Assembly: GCA_934667475.1 (NCBI GenBank)
Contig: CAKUMB010000010.1
Coordinates: forward strand, 1-64,000
DNA length: 64,000 bases
Origin: an uncultured Muribaculaceae bacterium
GTDB taxonomy: Bacteria; Bacteroidota; Bacteroidia; Bacteroidales; Muribaculaceae
Reading direction: 5' to 3'
Every line of letters begins with the position of its first letter. Position 1 is the first letter of the stretch. The notes beneath the pieces were generated by a model that was not told the origin of the DNA, did not search any database, and saw only the letters and a program-made list of their open reading frames with translations. Of the stretch, positions 44,444-53,593 are shown piece after piece. Position numbers and translations under genes: made by a program.

Positions 44444-44648
44444 ATAACGTACTTATATATAGTCAATTGTATATGTGTTGCTGATGTCTTTATGACGGCT
44501 TGCAGCTGCTCAGCGGTAAGCTTTTTTGGGTCTATTTTAGACAAAACATCTAAAAGGAAGTCACCTCGTTCACAAACTGTAGAGTCCAACAGCAACTGGC
44601 AAGGGCAAGCATAATAATCGAAAATGTGAATAATGCTAATTGTTTCAT
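44407..44648 (-). pseudogene. Broken small lipoprotein gene ending in the palindromic repeat
   Basis: From ATG 44648 the minus strand reads a lipoprotein signal peptide, MKQLALFTFSIIMLALASC, and stops at 44550 after TSF. An overlapping frame from 44595 reads STVCERGDFLLDVLSKIDPKKLTAEQLQAVIKTSATHIQLTIYKYVIGRD, a plausible mature part, then runs into the palindromic repeat and stops at 44407. A single frameshift just after the lipid cysteine would join them. The end encoded by the repeat suggests that the original 3' end was lost. Function unknown. Confidence 0.5.
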
Positions 44649-44702
44649 TATTAGAGGTATTTTAGTCGGTTGTTTTTTATGCTCGGCCATGCGTGCCGCA
44701 CC

Positions 44703-46034
44703 CTAGTCGCGGCGGAAGATGTCGCGGGTGTAGACTTTGGCAGCCACGTCGTCGAGGCAGGCGTCGTAGCGGTTGGCAATTATGGCGTGGCTCTTGGCCT
44801 TGAACTCGGCAAGGTCGTTGACCACGCGGCTGCCAAAGAACAGCGAGCCGTTTTCGAGCGTGGGTTCGTAGATTATTACCTCGGCGCCCTTGGCCTTGAT
44901 GCGCTTCATTATGCCCTGAATGGCACTCTGGCGGAAGTTGTCGGAATTTGACTTCATGGTGAGGCGGTAGACGCCTATCACTGGCGGCTGGGCAGCGGCA
45001 TCTCCGTGGCTGTACTGGTTGTTTTCGCTGTAGCCATACCAGCCGGCGCGGCGCAGCACGGCATCGGCGATGTAGTCTTTGCGGGTCTTGTTGCTCTCCA
45101 CAATGGCCGACATCATGTTTTGCGGCACGTCCTGGTAGTTGGCCAGCAGCTGCTTGGTGTCCTTGGGCAGGCAGTAGCCGCCGTAGCCAAACGAGGGATT
45201 GTTGTAGTGCGTGCCTATGCGCGGGTCGAGGCCCACGCCCTCGATTATGGCGCGGCTGTCGAGGCCCTTGACCTCGGCGTAGGTGTCGAGCTCGTTGAAG
45301 TAGCTCACGCGCAGTGCCAAATAAGTGTTGGCAAACAGCTTCACGGCCTCGGCCTCCTTCATGCCCATAAACAAGGTGCTGATGTTCTGTTTTATGGCGC
45401 CCTCCTGCAGCAGTGCGGCAAAGGTGTGTGCGGCCTGCTTGAGCATGTCGACGTCGGTCACCGACTCGATGGCGCGGTTTTCGGCCTCAAACTCAGGACG
45501 GTCGATAACATTGGGGTAGCCCACTATGATGCGGCTGGGATACAGGTTGTCGTAGAGCGCCTTGCTCTCGCGCAGGAATTCGGGCGAGAACAGCAGGTTG
45601 AACTCCTTGACGCCCTTTTGGGCATATTTGAGATAGAGGTTGCGGGTGTAGCCCACAGGGATGGTAGACTTTATCACCATCACGGCCTTGGGGTTGACTT
45701 CGAGCACGAGGTCGATCACCTCCTCGACGTGCGATGTGTCGAAGTAGTTCTTCACCGGGTCGTAGTTGGTGGGTGCGGCTATCACCACAAAGTCGGCGTC
45801 GGCATAGGCGCTGCGGCCATCGAGCGTTGCCACAAGGTCGAGTTGCTTCTCGGCCAGATATTTCTCGATGTATTCGTCTTGGATGGGCGATATGCGGCTG
45901 TTGAGTTTGGCCACCTTTTCTGGAATCACGTCGACAGCCGTCACGTGGTGGTGCTGCGACAGCAGCGTGGCAATGCTCAGGCCCACATAGCCCGTGCCGG
46001 CCACCGCCACTTTTATATCTTTGAAATCACGCAT
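44703..46034 (-). CDS. ugd: UDP-glucose 6-dehydrogenase
   Basis: Oxidises UDP-glucose to UDP-glucuronate with two NAD. 443 residues. The N-terminal Rossmann fold has VAGTGYVGLSIATLLSQ; IKSTIPVGYT and LLFSPEFLRESKALYDNLYPSRIIVG are family blocks; the catalytic Cys is Cys288 in FGYGGYCLPKDTKQL. The central helical domain includes AEAVKLFANTYLALRVSYFNELD. Its product could feed surface polysaccharide. It lies between the two porU genes, which is notable because PorU attaches clients to lipopolysaccharide; a link is speculative. Confidence 0.93.
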   Translation of the reverse strand: MRDFKDIKVAVAGTGYVGLSIATLLSQHHHVTAVDVIPEKVAKLNSRISPIQDEYIEKYLAEKQLDLVATLDGRSAYADADFVVIAAPTNYDPVKNYFDTSHVEEVIDLVLEVNPKAVMVIKSTIPVGYTRNLYLKYAQKGVKEFNLLFSPEFLRESKALYDNLYPSRIIVGYPNVIDRPEFEAENRAIESVTDVDMLKQAAHTFAALLQEGAIKQNISTLFMGMKEAEAVKLFANTYLALRVSYFNELDTYAEVKGLDSRAIIEGVGLDPRIGTHYNNPSFGYGGYCLPKDTKQLLANYQDVPQNMMSAIVESNKTRKDYIADAVLRRAGWYGYSENNQYSHGDAAAQPPVIGVYRLTMKSNSDNFRQSAIQGIMKRIKAKGAEVIIYEPTLENGSLFFGSRVVNDLAEFKAKSHAIIANRYDACLDDVAAKVYTRDIFRRD

Positions 46035-46129
46035 AATGCTATTACTCTATTTTAGTGGTAAAGTTACAAAAAAATGTTATTTTTTTCGCACAATGCTTGT
46101 CATTTATTTTCAGCGGTGCTACTTGGCAA

Positions 46130-46651
46130 TCAGTGGTCGTAGCCGTCACGGCTGAGCACGCCCTGCTGGTAGTAGTGCTTCACTTCGTGCATGTCGGTGA
46201 CCAGTTGGGCGGCGTCGATGAGCCACTGCGGGGCATAGCGGCCGGTCATCACCACCTCGGTTGACGGGTGGCGGCCACCGATGGCGGCCATCACCTCGGC
46301 CTCGGTGAGCAGGCCGTAGCAGAGGGCTATGGTTAGCTCGTCGAGCACCACCAGGCCATAGTCGCCGCTGCTCATAAGGGCCGCACACCGCTCGAGTCCG
46401 CGCCGCGCGGCCTGCACGTCGGCCTCGGTGGGCTTGCGCTGTATGAAGCAGCCGCCGCCCAGCTGCTCGATGGTGAGCAGCCCCTGTGGCAGCATGGCGG
46501 CGAGGCGGGTTTCGCTATACTTCTCGTCTTTCACAAACTGGCCCACATACACCCGCCGGCCTGAGCACAGCACCCTCACAGCCACGCCAAAGGCTGCGGT
46601 GGTCTTGCCCTGCCCGTTGCCGGTGTAGAGGCGCACAAACGTTTTTTCCAT
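46130..46651 (-). CDS. cobO: Cob(I)alamin adenosyltransferase (CobO/BtuR type)
   Basis: 173 residues from ATG 46651 (MEKTFVRLYTGNGQGKTTAAFGVAVRVL). Transfers adenosyl from ATP to cobalamin or cobyrinate diamide. The P-loop TGNGQGKTT is near residue 11; LVVLDELTIALCYGLL and VVMTGRYAP are conserved CobO blocks. It stands alone: no other cobalamin genes are near, and terminators or gaps separate it from ugd and porU copy 2. Likely used for B12 salvage. Confidence 0.92.
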   Translation of the reverse strand: MEKTFVRLYTGNGQGKTTAAFGVAVRVLCSGRRVYVGQFVKDEKYSETRLAAMLPQGLLTIEQLGGGCFIQRKPTEADVQAARRGLERCAALMSSGDYGLVVLDELTIALCYGLLTEAEVMAAIGGRHPSTEVVMTGRYAPQWLIDAAQLVTDMHEVKHYYQQGVLSRDGYDH

Positions 46652-46680
46652 TGTTCTGCTATATGTAAATTGAAAAACAT

Positions 46681-46722
46681 CATAGGGCAACCACCGCTTT
46701 TGCACATGGTGGCTGCCCTATG
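46681..46722 (-). terminator. Terminator of PorU copy 2
   Basis: CATAGGGCA and CCACC pair with GGTGG and TGCCCTATG, one mismatch, loop of 12; followed on the minus strand by ATGTTTTTC. It begins 29 bases past the stop codon. Confidence 0.85.
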
Positions 46723-46750
46723 AACATTGTTAGTGTTTACTTTAATCTGT

Positions 46751-49700
46751 TCATTTGTTGCCGTCGAGCGGATTGATGACCACGAGCCGGCCTATGGCGG
46801 TGCCGCCATAGTAGTTGCCGGCGGTGTAGGTGCCGTAGTACTTATACTGGCCAGGGGCCACGCGGTGGCCTTCGCTGTCGCACAGGTTCCACTTGAGGGG
46901 GAACTGTGCCGTCTTCTGGCTCCACACCACATTGCCCACAAGGTCGGTGACGGTGACTGTGACCTCGGGCTGGCTGCTGAAGCTGTGACGCACGGCAAAC
47001 TGGGCCTCAGTCACGGCCGGGTCGCTGCCGGCATCGAGGGAGAGAGAGCCCGGAGCGCCAATGGCAAACGAGATTGACTTGCTGGCACTGTTGCCCGCGA
47101 GGTCGTAGACGGTGAATGTGGCCGTGTGGCGGCCCTGGTCGAGCGAGCCTATGGGATAGTTGATTTGCACCGACTTGCCATCGGCATCGAGTGTGGCATA
47201 GCTGCCCACATCGGGCATCGTCTGGCGGCCGCCGTCGATGAGCAGGCGCATGTTGCTGCCGATGCTCATTTCCTGCATGTTAATGCCACGGTCGTCGCTG
47301 GCGGTGATGTGCAGCGTGCTGCCTGCGGGCACAAGTGCGCCCTCGGCCTGGGCCTCTTCGTCGGTGAAATACATTGCGTCGACGGTGGGCGCAATGGTGT
47401 CGACAATCACCAAGTCGCTGAAATATGGGCGTATATTCAATTTGCCATACTCACCATTAACCATTTCATCGGAATTGTCGCGATGAGCATACACTCGCAG
47501 CATTCCAAACTCGTATTGGGCCTGCACTGTGCGCGGCAGCATGAGGCGGGTTTTAATCACGCCGTTCTCCACGCGGCACTTTTTAGTTGAAAGCAAATTG
47601 CGCGGGTAATAAATGTTGCGCGTCACCGACTGCTTATTGACGGTGATGGTCACTGTGGTGTTGATGCGCTGGGCATCATAAAGCGCCACTGTGGCTTCGC
47701 CATTGAAGCTATTGTCAACTTCCTGCGAGCCTGCTTTCAGCACATTTGCCACGAGCTCGAAATCTTGAAGGGCACGCGTCTCGGACACGGTGCTGTCGTT
47801 AACCTCATAACCATTTATCTTAGTCACCTTAAAGCGGTTCTGCGGGTAGTTGATGCGCATGGCCGGATCGCCGATTAGCATGAACATGAGCTTATTGGTG
47901 TTGCTGGTGGTGCCGAACGACTGCTTCGACTTGAGGTAGACATCGCCCAAGCGCGGCATAGAGCCACTGAACTTGTAGTTGAACATGGCCTTGATGAAGG
48001 CGGCGTTTAGGGCGTCGTTGCTCTCGGCATACACCGAGCGGGTGGAGCCGAGCAGGGCTATTACGCCGCCGTCGGTCTTGTGAAACATGAGCTCGCCTAT
48101 GCCCTGCTTGTCGCTGTCGAAGCGCGACACATCGCAGGCGGCAAACGTCATTATGGGGAAATGGGTGTAGCTTGTGCTCTCAACGTTGGCATTGGTCCAT
48201 AACTCGGCATATTTGCTGAGCGAAGTGGTGCCCGCATGGCCAATGTAGGTGGCGAAGTAGGCACCCTTGGCCAGCACCTCCTTGAATCGGCGCGTGCCCA
48301 TCTCGCAGCGGCCCAGACGGTCTTGGTCTATATGCACCTGCGGGAACTGCGACACATACACCTTGTCGAGGTTCATGCCTGTGTCCATGGTCTTGCTGAA
48401 TATGCCGGCCACGCCCTCGGCCTGGGCCACGTGCATCAGATTGTCGGGCTGGTCGGCACTTATGAGCACATTGTCGCGCCAGTATCCATAGTCGGGATTG
48501 GTGACGTAGTTAATCAGTTTGTCAACGTCGGCCTTGGCCTCAAGCGGGTCGCTGGTGGGGATGCGGCCTACTGCTATGCGCAGCATGTCGGCACTCAGGT
48601 TGTAGCCCGAGTTGTCGTCGAGCATGCCAAAGAAGTCGTCGCAAGTGTAGCTGTAGCCCTCGTCGTTGCTGCAATCGCTCTCGTAGGCCAGCAGCAGTTC
48701 GCCGCGGTCGGAGGTTATCGAGCGGTTGTCGTATGAACCGTCGCCAAACAACAGCAGATATTTAAACTTGTTGCGGTCGCGGTCGTAGAACATCTTGCAC
48801 AGCATGCGGTAGGCCATGGCATCGGGCGTTCCCGACGAGAACTCGTTGAATATGAGCCGGTGGTCGACAACGGCCACCTTCATGCCGTCCATGTCCTCAT
48901 GCATTTTGGCAATGCGGCGGGCCTGCTCCATTACAGGCTTGGTGGTGATGATGAGCATGTCGGGCACCTCCATGGCGTGCAGGTTTTGGTTGTCCACGCT
49001 CTCCCAGCTGTCAACGGTCATCAGCTGCTGGCTGGGGTCAAAAGCCACAAACTGCGCCATGCGCGCCTCATAGCCCGGAGTGAACGACGCCACACTCGAG
49101 CCGTCGGCAAGGGTGTCGCACTCCACCGCATAGCTCACTGGCGCGGCAGGATTGTCGACATTCCACACCACAAGGCCGGTGGGCGCAGTGGCTATGTCGA
49201 CGCGGTTGCTGTCGGCCAGTTCGCAAAAGCCCATGCGCAACTGGCCGTTGCGGCCATAGTCAAGGCTGTTGCGGCGGCAGAAGGTGAGCATCAGGTAGTC
49301 GAGCTTCGCCGACTTGAACACACCGCTGGTGGCAATCTGCACCTTTACGTTGCCCTGGTCAGCGGCCGGGGCAGGAATTGCAGCCACGGGCGAAGCCTGA
49401 TTGTAGTAGACATACACGTTGGTGCCCGGCGAATAGATGCGCGAACCGCTCACGCTGAAGGGCACCGAGTCACCATTGACCCAAGTTCTTATCAAGCCGG
49501 CCGACTTGTCGATGTTGGCAGCGGCAGCGGTGTTCACCACCAGCCGGCTGCCCTTGACCACTCCCGGCATGCTATAGGGTATTTCCACAGGCTTCTGCAG
49601 GTCCTCGCCAAGCAGGTCCTTGCCCGAGAAGCCCACCGAAGTGAGGTCGTTCTCGTGATAGAAATAGTCGATGCTGGTGTCGCGCACGGCCACGCCTGGC

Positions 49701-50185
49701 TTTGCGGCCGGCCCGGCTGCTGTGATGGCGGTTTCGCTGCCGCCGGCGTCGGTGAGGAAGTAGTAGCCCACCCGTGAATAGGTGTTGACGCGGTGGGTGA
49801 AGCGCGGGTTCTGCGAGCGCGGGTCCACTATTTTGAAGCTGACGGGGCCTGCGGCATAGAAGCAGATTTTGCCGTCGTGCCGCATTACGGGCACAGGCTG
49901 CAGGTCGTCGGGCTGCGAGCCGTCGAGCTGCTCGCTCATCATGTGGCCGCCGCTGCCATACACCCTCACGCTGGCAGGATTGCTGAATCCCATCTTGGCA
50001 AGGTCGTCGGCCGTGAGCTGATACACGCCGTTTTCCGGTATGGCAATCTTCACCCATTTGCCCTTGGCAAGGCGCGACTGTGTGGCATAGTGCGACAGCG
50101 ACAGCGCTCCCGCATGCGGAGCCAGAGCGGCCGCGAGGGCCACAATGGCCGCCTTGAGCCATGATTTTTTGGAGTTGAGATGCAT
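46751..50185 (-). CDS. porU: Type IX secretion sortase PorU-like (copy 2)
   Basis: 1144 residues. Signal peptide 1-27. N-terminal region GKWVKIAIPENGVYQLTADDLAKMGF mirrors copy 1. C25 domain with VADHRLIFNEFSSGTPDAMAYRMLCKMFYDRD, catalytic His650 in TYIGHAGTTSLS and Cys684 in FAACDVSRFD. The C-terminal FlgD-like domain VTVTDLVGNVVWSQ, then GHRVAPGQYKYYGTY is typical of PorU. It is the third gene of a probable Rex-FAH-PorU unit and lies on the porV side of the window. The copies differ widely in sequence outside motifs, so the duplication is old. Confidence 0.9.
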   Translation of the reverse strand: MHLNSKKSWLKAAIVALAAALAPHAGALSLSHYATQSRLAKGKWVKIAIPENGVYQLTADDLAKMGFSNPASVRVYGSGGHMMSEQLDGSQPDDLQPVPVMRHDGKICFYAAGPVSFKIVDPRSQNPRFTHRVNTYSRVGYYFLTDAGGSETAITAAGPAAKPGVAVRDTSIDYFYHENDLTSVGFSGKDLLGEDLQKPVEIPYSMPGVVKGSRLVVNTAAAANIDKSAGLIRTWVNGDSVPFSVSGSRIYSPGTNVYVYYNQASPVAAIPAPAADQGNVKVQIATSGVFKSAKLDYLMLTFCRRNSLDYGRNGQLRMGFCELADSNRVDIATAPTGLVVWNVDNPAAPVSYAVECDTLADGSSVASFTPGYEARMAQFVAFDPSQQLMTVDSWESVDNQNLHAMEVPDMLIITTKPVMEQARRIAKMHEDMDGMKVAVVDHRLIFNEFSSGTPDAMAYRMLCKMFYDRDRNKFKYLLLFGDGSYDNRSITSDRGELLLAYESDCSNDEGYSYTCDDFFGMLDDNSGYNLSADMLRIAVGRIPTSDPLEAKADVDKLINYVTNPDYGYWRDNVLISADQPDNLMHVAQAEGVAGIFSKTMDTGMNLDKVYVSQFPQVHIDQDRLGRCEMGTRRFKEVLAKGAYFATYIGHAGTTSLSKYAELWTNANVESTSYTHFPIMTFAACDVSRFDSDKQGIGELMFHKTDGGVIALLGSTRSVYAESNDALNAAFIKAMFNYKFSGSMPRLGDVYLKSKQSFGTTSNTNKLMFMLIGDPAMRINYPQNRFKVTKINGYEVNDSTVSETRALQDFELVANVLKAGSQEVDNSFNGEATVALYDAQRINTTVTITVNKQSVTRNIYYPRNLLSTKKCRVENGVIKTRLMLPRTVQAQYEFGMLRVYAHRDNSDEMVNGEYGKLNIRPYFSDLVIVDTIAPTVDAMYFTDEEAQAEGALVPAGSTLHITASDDRGINMQEMSIGSNMRLLIDGGRQTMPDVGSYATLDADGKSVQINYPIGSLDQGRHTATFTVYDLAGNSASKSISFAIGAPGSLSLDAGSDPAVTEAQFAVRHSFSSQPEVTVTVTDLVGNVVWSQKTAQFPLKWNLCDSEGHRVAPGQYKYYGTYTAGNYYGGTAIGRLVVINPLDGNK

Positions 50186-50303
50186 AAGCGTATTTTAATC
50201 TGTTGTGTGTGTGCAATGCCGCCGCAGCGACATCTTGCGAGAGAAAAAGCTTTCTTAGTTATAATAACGTGGCGCACACCAGCTTTAGTGCATGTGACGC
50301 AGT

Positions 50304-50870
50304 TTATTTCACCCTGATGCGCAGCGAGGGAGTGCCGCCCACGGTGGCCGTCACCGTGTCGCCTATGGCTATGGGCTCGTCGGGGCAAAGGCTGCCCGCA
50401 ACTATTATGTCGCCCATCTTTAGGGTGAAGTAGCGGCTCACCAGCTCGATGATGTCGTCGGGGGCCATGGGCGGCTCGGGACACTCGCTCTCGGCCTGGC
50501 GGGTGCCGCCAAGAGTCATGGCCACGGCCGTGCCGCCAAGCTGGCCAAGGGGCTTGAAGTCGCCCAGCCACACCGAGCCGTCGAAAGCGGTGGCAAGGGC
50601 CGATCCGGCTGCGAGCGGCGGAGTGAGGCCGTGGGCACTGACCACGGCGGCCGCCGCAGCGGCGTCGTAGTAGCGGTGGGCAAAGTGGCGGGCTATGCAC
50701 TTGCCCAGACGGCACACGCGCAGCGCGAGCGAGACACGCACGGTGAACCCGCCGGCGAAGTCGGGAATGAAAAACGGTTTGCCGCTAGTGAGCGCCGACG
50801 AGTCGGCCATGAGTCTCACTTGAGGCTGGCTCGGGGCGCTGCCGTCGTAATGTAATGCTATTATCTTCAC
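50304..50870 (-). CDS. FAH-family protein lacking metal ligands
   Basis: 188 residues. The fumarylacetoacetate hydrolase fold is seen in the Bacteroidales-type frame: FIPDFAGGFTVRVSLALRVCRLGKCIARHFAHRYYDA, then FDGSVWLGDF, then DDIIELVSRYFTLKMGDIIVAGSL. Active relatives have YExEL after the FIPDF block and a third acidic residue in the following IDFTARDLQ region. Here those read FTVRVSLAL and AVVSAHGLT, so all three metal ligands appear lost, and the N-terminus is shorter. It is probably not an active hydrolase. Located 66 bases after rex and 118 before porU copy 2. Confidence 0.7.
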   Translation of the reverse strand: MKIIALHYDGSAPSQPQVRLMADSSALTSGKPFFIPDFAGGFTVRVSLALRVCRLGKCIARHFAHRYYDAAAAAAVVSAHGLTPPLAAGSALATAFDGSVWLGDFKPLGQLGGTAVAMTLGGTRQAESECPEPPMAPDDIIELVSRYFTLKMGDIIVAGSLCPDEPIAIGDTVTATVGGTPSLRIRVK

Positions 50871-50936
50871 GTTCTGATTTTATCTGTATTGGTGTGTCAT
50901 GCTCACTGACATTTCAGGCAGGCACGCACTGCCCCC

Positions 50937-51590
50937 CTACTTGGCGTTCATCTCGTCCATGCGGTTGTACATCACCGCCAGGTGGGCGTAGATGGAGGTG
51001 TTTTGAATCACAATGCCGGCGGGCACCTTGATGCGAAACGGGGTGAAGTTCCAGATGGCCTTCAGCCCGCTTTGTATTATCACGTCGGTCACCTGCTGCG
51101 CGTGCTCGACGGGCACGGCCAGCACGGCAATCTGCACGCCATACTCGCGCTGGCGGCGGGCAAGCTCGTCGATGCCGAAAATGGGCACGCCGCAAATGCT
51201 TTTGCCTATCAAATCTGGATTGACGTCGAAGCCGGCCACAATGTTGAGGCCATACTGCGCCAGGCCCACATCCTGCATCAGCGCACCGCCCAGCGAGCCC
51301 GCGCCAATCATGAAGGCGCTGTGCTTGTGCTTGAAGCCGAGAAAGTCGGTGAGTTCCTTCACCAGTTTGTGCACCTCATAGCCGATGCGGGTTTTGCCCT
51401 TGATGTTGAGAAACGAGAGGTCTTTTGCAATTTGTGAGGCATCGACGTTGATTTCCTTGGCAATCTGCGTCGACGACACGTATTCCACGTGGCGGTTGTC
51501 GAGCAGCCGCACGTATGCCAGATACCATGGCAGCCGCCTGAGCGTGGGCTCGGGCAGAAGCCCCTTAGATGTATTTTTAATGTCAGCCAT
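50937..51590 (-). CDS. rex: Redox-sensing transcriptional repressor Rex
   Basis: 217 residues. Winged-helix N-terminus (about 15-75): LPWYLAYVRLLDNRHVEYVSSTQIAKEINVDASQIAKDLSFL. The C-terminal Rossmann domain binds NADH/NAD: FMIGAGSLGGALMQDVGL and VAGFDVNPDLIGK. Domain-swapped C-terminal helix NTSIYAHLAVMYNRM. Rex represses fermentation and respiration genes until NADH rises. The promoter is at 51674-51704. The genes behind it (FAH-like, porU) are probably on the same message. Confidence 0.95.
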   Translation of the reverse strand: MADIKNTSKGLLPEPTLRRLPWYLAYVRLLDNRHVEYVSSTQIAKEINVDASQIAKDLSFLNIKGKTRIGYEVHKLVKELTDFLGFKHKHSAFMIGAGSLGGALMQDVGLAQYGLNIVAGFDVNPDLIGKSICGVPIFGIDELARRQREYGVQIAVLAVPVEHAQQVTDVIIQSGLKAIWNFTPFRIKVPAGIVIQNTSIYAHLAVMYNRMDEMNAK

Positions 51591-51673
51591 TCACACGTGT
51601 TTGGAATTCCAGTTTTTCCTATTCGCAGACAGTGGTTGCGGCTTGAAAAGCGCTGATATCCACTGCCAATCTG

Positions 51674-51704
51674 CAAATTTATAAAAAAATCCGCTTTTTT
51701 CCAA
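51674..51704 (-). promoter_or_regulatory. Promoter of rex
   Basis: Minus strand: -33 TTG (51704-51702; preceded by A), 20 bases, -7 TAAATTTG (51681-51674). Leader of about 75 bases to the ATG at 51590. Confidence 0.7.
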
Positions 51705-51734
51705 TACGGCATTTTGCCAGCGCGGCAAAAAAAG

Positions 51735-51773
51735 GTAGGGGCGCTTCCGTTTTCACCACAGAAGCGCCCCTAC
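51735..51773 (-). terminator. Terminator of the SusC-SusD operon
   Basis: 13-base perfect stem GTAGGGGCGCTTC/GAAGCGCCCCTAC, 13-base loop, then a T-rich run (CTTTTTTTG) on the minus strand. It lies 45 bases past the susD stop. Confidence 0.9.
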
Positions 51774-51817
51774 GCGTTATCGATTATGCTTTATTACATT
51801 CCAAATTGCCAGGCGAA

Positions 51818-53563
51818 TCACCAGTCAGGATTCTGCGAGCAGCCGCTGGCCTGCACCTCGTCGGTGGGCACGGGGAAGAAGTAGTACTTCTTGTCGAAGG
51901 TGCGCACCTTGGAAGTCACAGCCTTCACATAGCCACCGCTGAGCGTGAGTGCGCCGTCGAGGTGGGGAACCTGACTCAGGTTAGCACCCTCGTTGATTGA
52001 AGGATACTTGTCGGTGTCGAGCTTGTCGAGCTGATGCCAGCGCACGAGGTCCCAATAGCGGTACCAGTTGTCGGTCATAAGCTCGCAGCGGCGGCAGCGA
52101 CGAATCTCCCACAGCAGGCTGCTCACGTTCATGTTGTTGGCCGGGTCGGCTGCCGGCGACATAGTGAGGCCGGGCAGGCCTGCGCGTGCCTCAAGCTTGT
52201 TGATGGTGTTGTCGAGGTCGCTCTGGCTAATGGTGCCAAGTTCGGCCTTGGCCTCAGCATAGTTGAGGTAGATTACAGCCAGCCAGTAGATGGGGGCGTC
52301 GGTGTAGTTGGTGCCGGTGTTGCCGCGATAGTAGAAGTCGCATGCGGGAGTGTCATACTTGCCGATGTTGTAGGCAGTAGACGAAGTCATAGCAGCATCG
52401 TTGGCACTGTAGCCGCGCTTCCATGAATGGCCCTTGAAGCAGAGCACAGAGTCGAGCAGCACACCCAGGCGCTTGTCGCGCACGGCGGTCATGTTGTTGA
52501 TGGTGTAGATGGTGTCGTATGCTGTTGAATCAGCCGATCCATCCTTCTTCTTGGTTTGGTACGCTTTAATCACAGGCTTGGGCAGGTCGCTCTTGTTGAG
52601 GGTGGTAGTGGCCAGAGGCTTGCCATCACGGAAGAGGAACGACTCAACGGCATTGCGGGTGATGCCGTATTGCTGCGACGATGAGCTGGTCCAGTCGATA
52701 GTTGAGTGGTGCTGCACATCCTTCTCATAGTTGCGGTAGAATATGATTTCGTTGCAACCGCTCAGGTCAACCGAATTATAGATGGTGCCGTAGTCGGCGG
52801 TGAGCGAGTAGCCCATGCCCATCACAGCCTCGGAGGCCTTAACGCTCTCTTGCAGATATTTGCTGGCACGAGCCTCATCGGGAGCCTTGCCATTGTCGGC
52901 CTGCGTGCGATATTTGCAGTAAGTACCCTCATAGAGGCAGATGTCGCTCTTCATGGCCTGGGCCATGGCGGGAGTGAACGAGTTCTTGTCGTTGCCGGCG
53001 GGCAGGTTGGCAATAGCGAAGTCGAGGTCGTTGAGCACGCTGTCCATCACCACGTCGCGGTCGGTGCGCTGCATCTTGGTCTCTTCGGTATTGTTGGGGT
53101 CGAGCACCACGGTGTTGCGCCACTGCACGTCGCCATACATGCGCACCAGCTGATAGTATTGCCAAGCGCGGTTGAGGCGGGCAATGGCTATATACTTGGT
53201 CTTGTTGGCCATCGAAGAGCCAGCCAGCATGGTGATTGCATAGTTGGCGCGGCGCACTTCCTCTTGGCCACTGGTCCAGTAGCTTGACGACTGGGGAACA
53301 GAGGTGAATGTCCAGTCTTCGAAGTCGGCTCTGGCCTGGTCGTCGCTGAGAGTCTTGAAGTAATACCAGCCGCCACCGGTGCCGGTGCCGTAGCCTGAGT
53401 AGTCTTCAAAGAACGTGTTGCAGTAGCTCGACACCAGATTCTCGTTCTGCCAGAATGCCGGGTCGTTGATTGGGGTGTCGCGCGGAGACTTTTCAAGCAT
53501 GTCGTTGCAGCTCGACAGCGCAAGCGCGGCCACCGTCAATGATAATAATATTGTCTTTTTCAT
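51818..53563 (-). CDS. SusD/RagB-family surface nutrient-binding lipoprotein
   Basis: 581 residues. Lipobox LSSC with Cys19, then NDMLEKSPRDTPIND, the usual SusD start. TPR-like helical scaffold with FFEDYSGYG, ARLNRAWQYYQLVRMYGDVQWRN and YLNYAEAKAELG. C-terminal half: RRCRRCELMTDNWYRYWDLVRWHQLDK and a final YYFFPVPTDEVQASGCSQNPDW. It caps the SusC transporter encoded 31 bases upstream. No glycoside hydrolase, sulfatase, protease or ECF sigma/anti-sigma gene is beside the pair, so the substrate cannot be inferred. Confidence 0.95.
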   Translation of the reverse strand: MKKTILLSLTVAALALSSCNDMLEKSPRDTPINDPAFWQNENLVSSYCNTFFEDYSGYGTGTGGGWYYFKTLSDDQARADFEDWTFTSVPQSSSYWTSGQEEVRRANYAITMLAGSSMANKTKYIAIARLNRAWQYYQLVRMYGDVQWRNTVVLDPNNTEETKMQRTDRDVVMDSVLNDLDFAIANLPAGNDKNSFTPAMAQAMKSDICLYEGTYCKYRTQADNGKAPDEARASKYLQESVKASEAVMGMGYSLTADYGTIYNSVDLSGCNEIIFYRNYEKDVQHHSTIDWTSSSSQQYGITRNAVESFLFRDGKPLATTTLNKSDLPKPVIKAYQTKKKDGSADSTAYDTIYTINNMTAVRDKRLGVLLDSVLCFKGHSWKRGYSANDAAMTSSTAYNIGKYDTPACDFYYRGNTGTNYTDAPIYWLAVIYLNYAEAKAELGTISQSDLDNTINKLEARAGLPGLTMSPAADPANNMNVSSLLWEIRRCRRCELMTDNWYRYWDLVRWHQLDKLDTDKYPSINEGANLSQVPHLDGALTLSGGYVKAVTSKVRTFDKKYYFFPVPTDEVQASGCSQNPDW

Positions 53564-53593
53564 TTCTATAATTCTTTAGTGGTTCAGAAACAG

